Shown piece after piece: positions 7,649 through 10,568 of a stretch of DNA of 10,568 nt. The notes under the pieces were generated by a model, which saw nothing but the letters and a program-made list of their open reading frames with translations, was not told the DNA's origin and searched no databases. Origin of the DNA: Conidiobolus incongruus B7586. Lineage: Eukaryota; Entomophthoromycota; Entomophthoromycetes; Entomophthorales; Conidiobolaceae. The number at the start of each line of letters is the position of its first letter. The stretch's first letter is position 1. Position numbers and translations under genes: made by a program. Location: the NCBI GenBank assembly GCA_000697335.1, contig JNEM01006201.1, positions 1-10,568 on the forward strand. Direction: 5' to 3'.

Positions 7649-8026
7649 CTAAAGTTTGAAAGTTTTATATTAATTTTATTTTTATTTTAAAAAAGAAATT
7701 TAAGTTATATAAAATTAAGTTTAACATCATCAAATAAAAATAATTTTAAATGTATATAATTGAATAATTCAAAAATAATATATTACTAAAAAAATTTAAT
7801 AATAATATATAATTGTTAAATTAATAATATTTTTTGTTTTAATTTTTCTCATATAATAACTAATTCTAATAAACAATTATGATTGAGAAATTACATATCA
7901 AATCACATGTAAAAATAATATCTGTAATAAATTGCCCTATTTTATTGGATTAAAAATGTATATTATGTATGAATACGGTATAAAATATGTGAAAAATAAT
8001 CCACTGTTTGAAAATAGTGCTAATAA

Positions 8027-8032
8027 TTTATT
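8027..8032 (-). terminator. Poly(A) signal of the beta-adaptin gene
   Basis: On the minus strand AATAAA lies 25 nt past the stop codon (8058-8060). This is a canonical signal that would give a very short 3' untranslated region. It is not proof of the cleavage site. Confidence 0.55.
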
Positions 8033-8057
8033 CAATGTTTTAAGGTATGTAAAAGGA

Positions 8058-10503
8058 TTAGAAGGCGATGAGCAATTCTTCAGGCTCTTGCTTGGCTAAA
8101 GTCTGTTGGGCTGATGGTGGAATTGAAGTAGATTCCGACGTGGAAGCTTGGTAATCGCCAGAGGTTTGATGATCTGTAAGTGACATAACGGTGTCAACTT
8201 CGGGACGATCTGATTGGATGAAGGTTTCTGGTAGCTTGTGATATACGGATGCAAGGGATGATAACTCCTTCATCAAACGATCAATAACATGGTTGTCAAG
8301 TTTAGGTAAATTGGATGCGAGGATGGGCTTTTGGGATAATACAATTTTCTAAAAATATAGTCAGTTAAATAGTAATTAGAGTGAAGCTGCATAGTGAAAA
8401 AAATACCTGAGTAGCTTGTGAATCAGTAGATAATAATCTCCAGTAAATGTAAGCTCTGTCCCTGACATCAGGGTTCTCACCTTCGGTAGCAATTTTGAGA
8501 TTTTTGAGGACGAGATCTTGAGCTTCGGATGGCTTCGTTAAGAATAATTTTACAGTGGAGGTGAGTAGCATTAATTGAACGTTGGTAGGCTCCTCCGTGA
8601 AGTTCTCTAAAAAGGAGGCCATGATATCAACAGAGTTGTTGATTTTGGCGCTATATTCACCCAAGATCCAAATGAGTGATACCTTGGCTTCTGGACTGTT
8701 AATTGCTTCCAAATGATCGCAAAGGATTGGGATCACTCCTTCGTGTTGGTTAGGGTATTGACGGAAGATGTCCTAAATTTATATATTAATATGCCAAGAA
8801 TGTATTATAAATTGGAGAATTATTACCTTCATAACAACGACAACTTCTTGGACAACGAAATCTACTTTATTTTGGATGAGTTCAACCAATGCTTGGACAG
8901 CTTTGGGGGTGACATCAGGAACTTGTAATGCCAGCTGACCAATGCAACGAATTGATTTTTTGACAAAATCAATATCAACTTCATTAGAGTATCTAAATTA
9001 AATAGTCAATATCCAATATAAATTAAATATATATATATATATATAATGGATCATACTCTTTCAATTCCAATAAAACTTGGTCACAATTGTGTTCATTGGT
9101 CAATCTGATGATAACATCCAATTTCTCCAATTTGACATATAAAGGATCGTTATATTTACAGAAGAACATTCTGATATCTCGATTTAACAAATCGGGATAC
9201 TTTTGTAAGATTAATTGTAAATTTTTCAATAATACATATTGAACTTCAGGTGATTCTGATAATAAAGTAACTAAAATAATAAAATAAATGATTTGTAATG
9301 ATAATGAGAAAAATGTTAAATTTACTCAAGGCAGGAGGGATTTTGTTAAATACTTTAGTTCTCAATTCTTCGTTTTGGATCATTGGTAAGTTAATGAATA
9401 ATAACTGGAAATCAATAATAAATGAATGAGATGATCATTGATAATTCATGGATTTAACTTACTCTAATAGCCATTAATACAACACTAGCATTGGCATGTG
9501 ATAACCTAGGTAAAATTCTTTCACAGATGCCTTCAGCTTCACGAGGTTCTTGTGCTTCGTATTCGGATAAACATTCCATAATCTGGATTTGTCCCCATCT
9601 ATTCGATGTTAAATAGTTTATTAATCAATGTGAATAAAATGTACTTACTCAGTACATTCGTTCATTGCTCTCAATAATTTAGTCATAATAGGGAAAGTGA
9701 TAACTAATGCCTTATTATTAGGAGATAATTCATTAATCTCCATAAGAGCAGCAACAGCATTAGATACTACCTAAAGTTTGTGAATAAAATTATAAATAAA
9801 TCAAAAATAATAAATTTACCACTGGGTTACTATCACTTAATAATTCCAATAAAGCCAAAATAAACCCATTTTCAATACAGAGCTCAGGATTAATATCAAA
9901 TAATTTAGCAACAGCGATGGCAGCAGTCTTACGAACATAAGGGTCGTCATCCTTTAAAGCTTTACGCAAAGGGTCGCATAAGTAATCCGTGATCTTATCA
10001 ACTCTAATACATCCCATAGTTCTAATAGCGAGAGCTCGAATAAGAGGATTATTATCTTCAGTATCCTAAAAAACCCACTGATTTAAATTCAGTTCATTCA
10101 TCAAACAAATCAAATAATACTTTAACAAATGTATTAACAGCTAAAATAACTAATTCTGGCTGAGATTTAGCATAATTAATTAAATAAAGATAAATCAACT
10201 TTTTCATTTCAATATCTTCAGTTTGCATATTTTTCACTACGTGGGGAAATAAACTACTAACATCTTTACCAATAGTCATATTAGCAATAACTCTTTTAAC
10301 ACCTTCTTTACGTTCCCAAGCGTACTGACTATTTAATTCGTTGCGAAGTTCGTGAGCTTCACCTAATTGATATTAGATTTAGTTAAAGTTGAATATTTTA
10401 AAATAATACCTTTTTTAACATTATTAAATAATTTATTTTGAAATTTTAGTAAGTCATTTATAACACTATCCATTGTCATATTCATATTTATATTAAAACT
10501 CAT
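8058..10503 (-). CDS. AP-1/AP-2 complex beta-adaptin, ear-less
   Basis: Large subunit of a heterotetrameric clathrin adaptor, acting in cargo sorting at the trans-Golgi/endosome (AP-1) or plasma membrane (AP-2). In coding order the exons are 10503-10410, 10362-10121, 10065-9820, 9770-9649, 9598-9463, 9404-9326, 9270-9057, 8992-8827, 8772-8407 and 8348-8058. They join in frame to 651 aa. Family blocks of the alpha-solenoid trunk are clear: [14 protein letters not shown] near residue 30, [50 protein letters not shown], the [17 protein letters not shown] region, and YWRLLS at 543-548. [12 protein letters not shown] at 587-598 ends the trunk. A tail of about 50 residues follows, finishing ELLIAF, so there is no long hinge or ear; ear-less beta chains of about 680-730 aa are usual in fungi. 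The first ATG follows an in-frame TAA. AP-1 versus AP-2 cannot be decided by eye. GC rises from about 16 % in exon 1 to about 43 % in exon 10. Confidence 0.93.
8349..10409 (-). other. Nine short spliceosomal introns of the adaptin gene
   Basis: Introns in transcript order: 10409-10363 (47 bp), 10120-10066 (55), 9819-9771 (49), 9648-9599 (50), 9462-9405 (58), 9325-9271 (55), 9056-8993 (64), 8826-8773 (54) and 8406-8349 (58). All are GT-AG. Donors are GTAAGT, GTAAAT, GTATTA, GTATTT, GTATGA or GTAATA; acceptors are mostly TTAG, with ATAG and CCAG once each. Each junction was set by restoring the conserved beta-adaptin sequence, and exon lengths plus introns account for every base from 8058 to 10503. 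No strong uniform branch-point string was seen. Confidence 0.88.
9027..9045. repeat. (AT)n tract inside an adaptin intron
   Basis: About nine AT units occupy the middle of intron 7 (8993-9056), the longest intron of the gene. Without the tract the intron would be about 45 bp, shorter than any of its neighbours (47-58 bp), so the excess length is due to the repeat. Confidence 0.85.
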
Positions 10504-10523
10504 TTTGTTTTTAATTAATTTTT

Positions 10524-10530
<7 letters not shown>

Positions 10531-10564
<34 letters not shown>
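10531..10564. repeat. (AT)17 tract just upstream of the adaptin start
   Basis: Perfect alternating A/T over 34 bp, ending 27 bp before the adaptin ATG (10503) in the direction of transcription. It therefore lies in the proximal promoter or the 5' untranslated region. The window ends 4 bp beyond it, so the rest of the promoter cannot be seen. Confidence 0.9.
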
Positions 10565-10567
<3 letters not shown>

Positions 10568-10568
10568 T

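Larger units (their letters stand above)
5907..8057. other. Convergent intergenic spacer, AT-rich
   Basis: This lies between the tail ends of the zinc-finger gene and the adaptin gene. The first about 120 bp keep moderate GC and probably hold the 3' untranslated region of the zinc-finger gene. No strong poly(A) signal was found there; AATAAA first appears near 6159. The rest is very AT-rich, with two (AT)n tracts, a 9-bp-arm inverted repeat (6416-6441) and a GC-rich TTTGGCGCC string at 6322-6330. No gene, tRNA or mobile element could be supported. Confidence 0.7.

Noticed and set aside
8713-8928. 71-codon plus-strand frame
   Set aside because: It is antisense to adaptin exons 8 and 9 and crosses a confirmed intron. 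The minus strand encodes the conserved protein.

Overview
The window looks like nuclear DNA of a low-GC, early-diverging (zygomycete-grade) fungus. The evidence is a beta-adaptin gene split by nine tiny GT-AG introns (47-64 bp) and encoding a protein without the ear domain, plus a fused GATA-like/PHD zinc-finger protein. I recall that fusion from zygomycete fungi but cannot confirm it here. Intergenic DNA is extremely AT-rich (about 10-30 % GC in lines I counted by hand) and carries long (AT)n tracts. No bacterial, organellar, tRNA or rRNA signal was seen, and the species cannot be named.

Layout. Positions 1-3240 are AT-rich DNA with no supportable gene, only (AT)n tracts and small inverted repeats. 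Positions 3241-3460 hold a cluster of short palindromes and tandem repeats. From about 3590 to 6030 the GC content rises. This block begins with a non-coding stretch containing a TTGGN pentamer array, paired CAGCTG sites and an AGGGG cluster. It continues with a convincing core promoter: a CCAAT palindrome at 4360-4370 and a TATA box at 4392-4400. Next comes a probable leader of about 360 nt with three short upstream ORFs, an 11-bp-stem hairpin and several GATA-type sites, and then an intronless 373-codon gene (4785-5906). Positions 5907-8057 are a convergent intergenic spacer, again very AT-rich. Positions 8058-10503 on the minus strand hold a complete 10-exon gene for an AP-1/AP-2 beta-adaptin (651 aa), with a canonical poly(A) signal just after its stop. 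An (AT)17 tract lies 27 bp upstream of its start codon, at the window edge.

The two genes do not form a functional unit. One product is predicted to be a nuclear chromatin or transcription factor and the other a vesicle-coat subunit. They converge tail to tail across about 2.1 kb. The most interesting points are the GATA-like finger with His in place of the fourth Cys, fused to a PHD finger; the GATA-type sites, hairpin and uORFs in its own leader, which suggest self-regulation; the ear-less adaptin ending in a possible C-terminal clathrin-box-like motif; and a steep 5'-to-3' rise in GC along the adaptin exons. No clear new multi-gene system, mobile element or viral fossil is visible.
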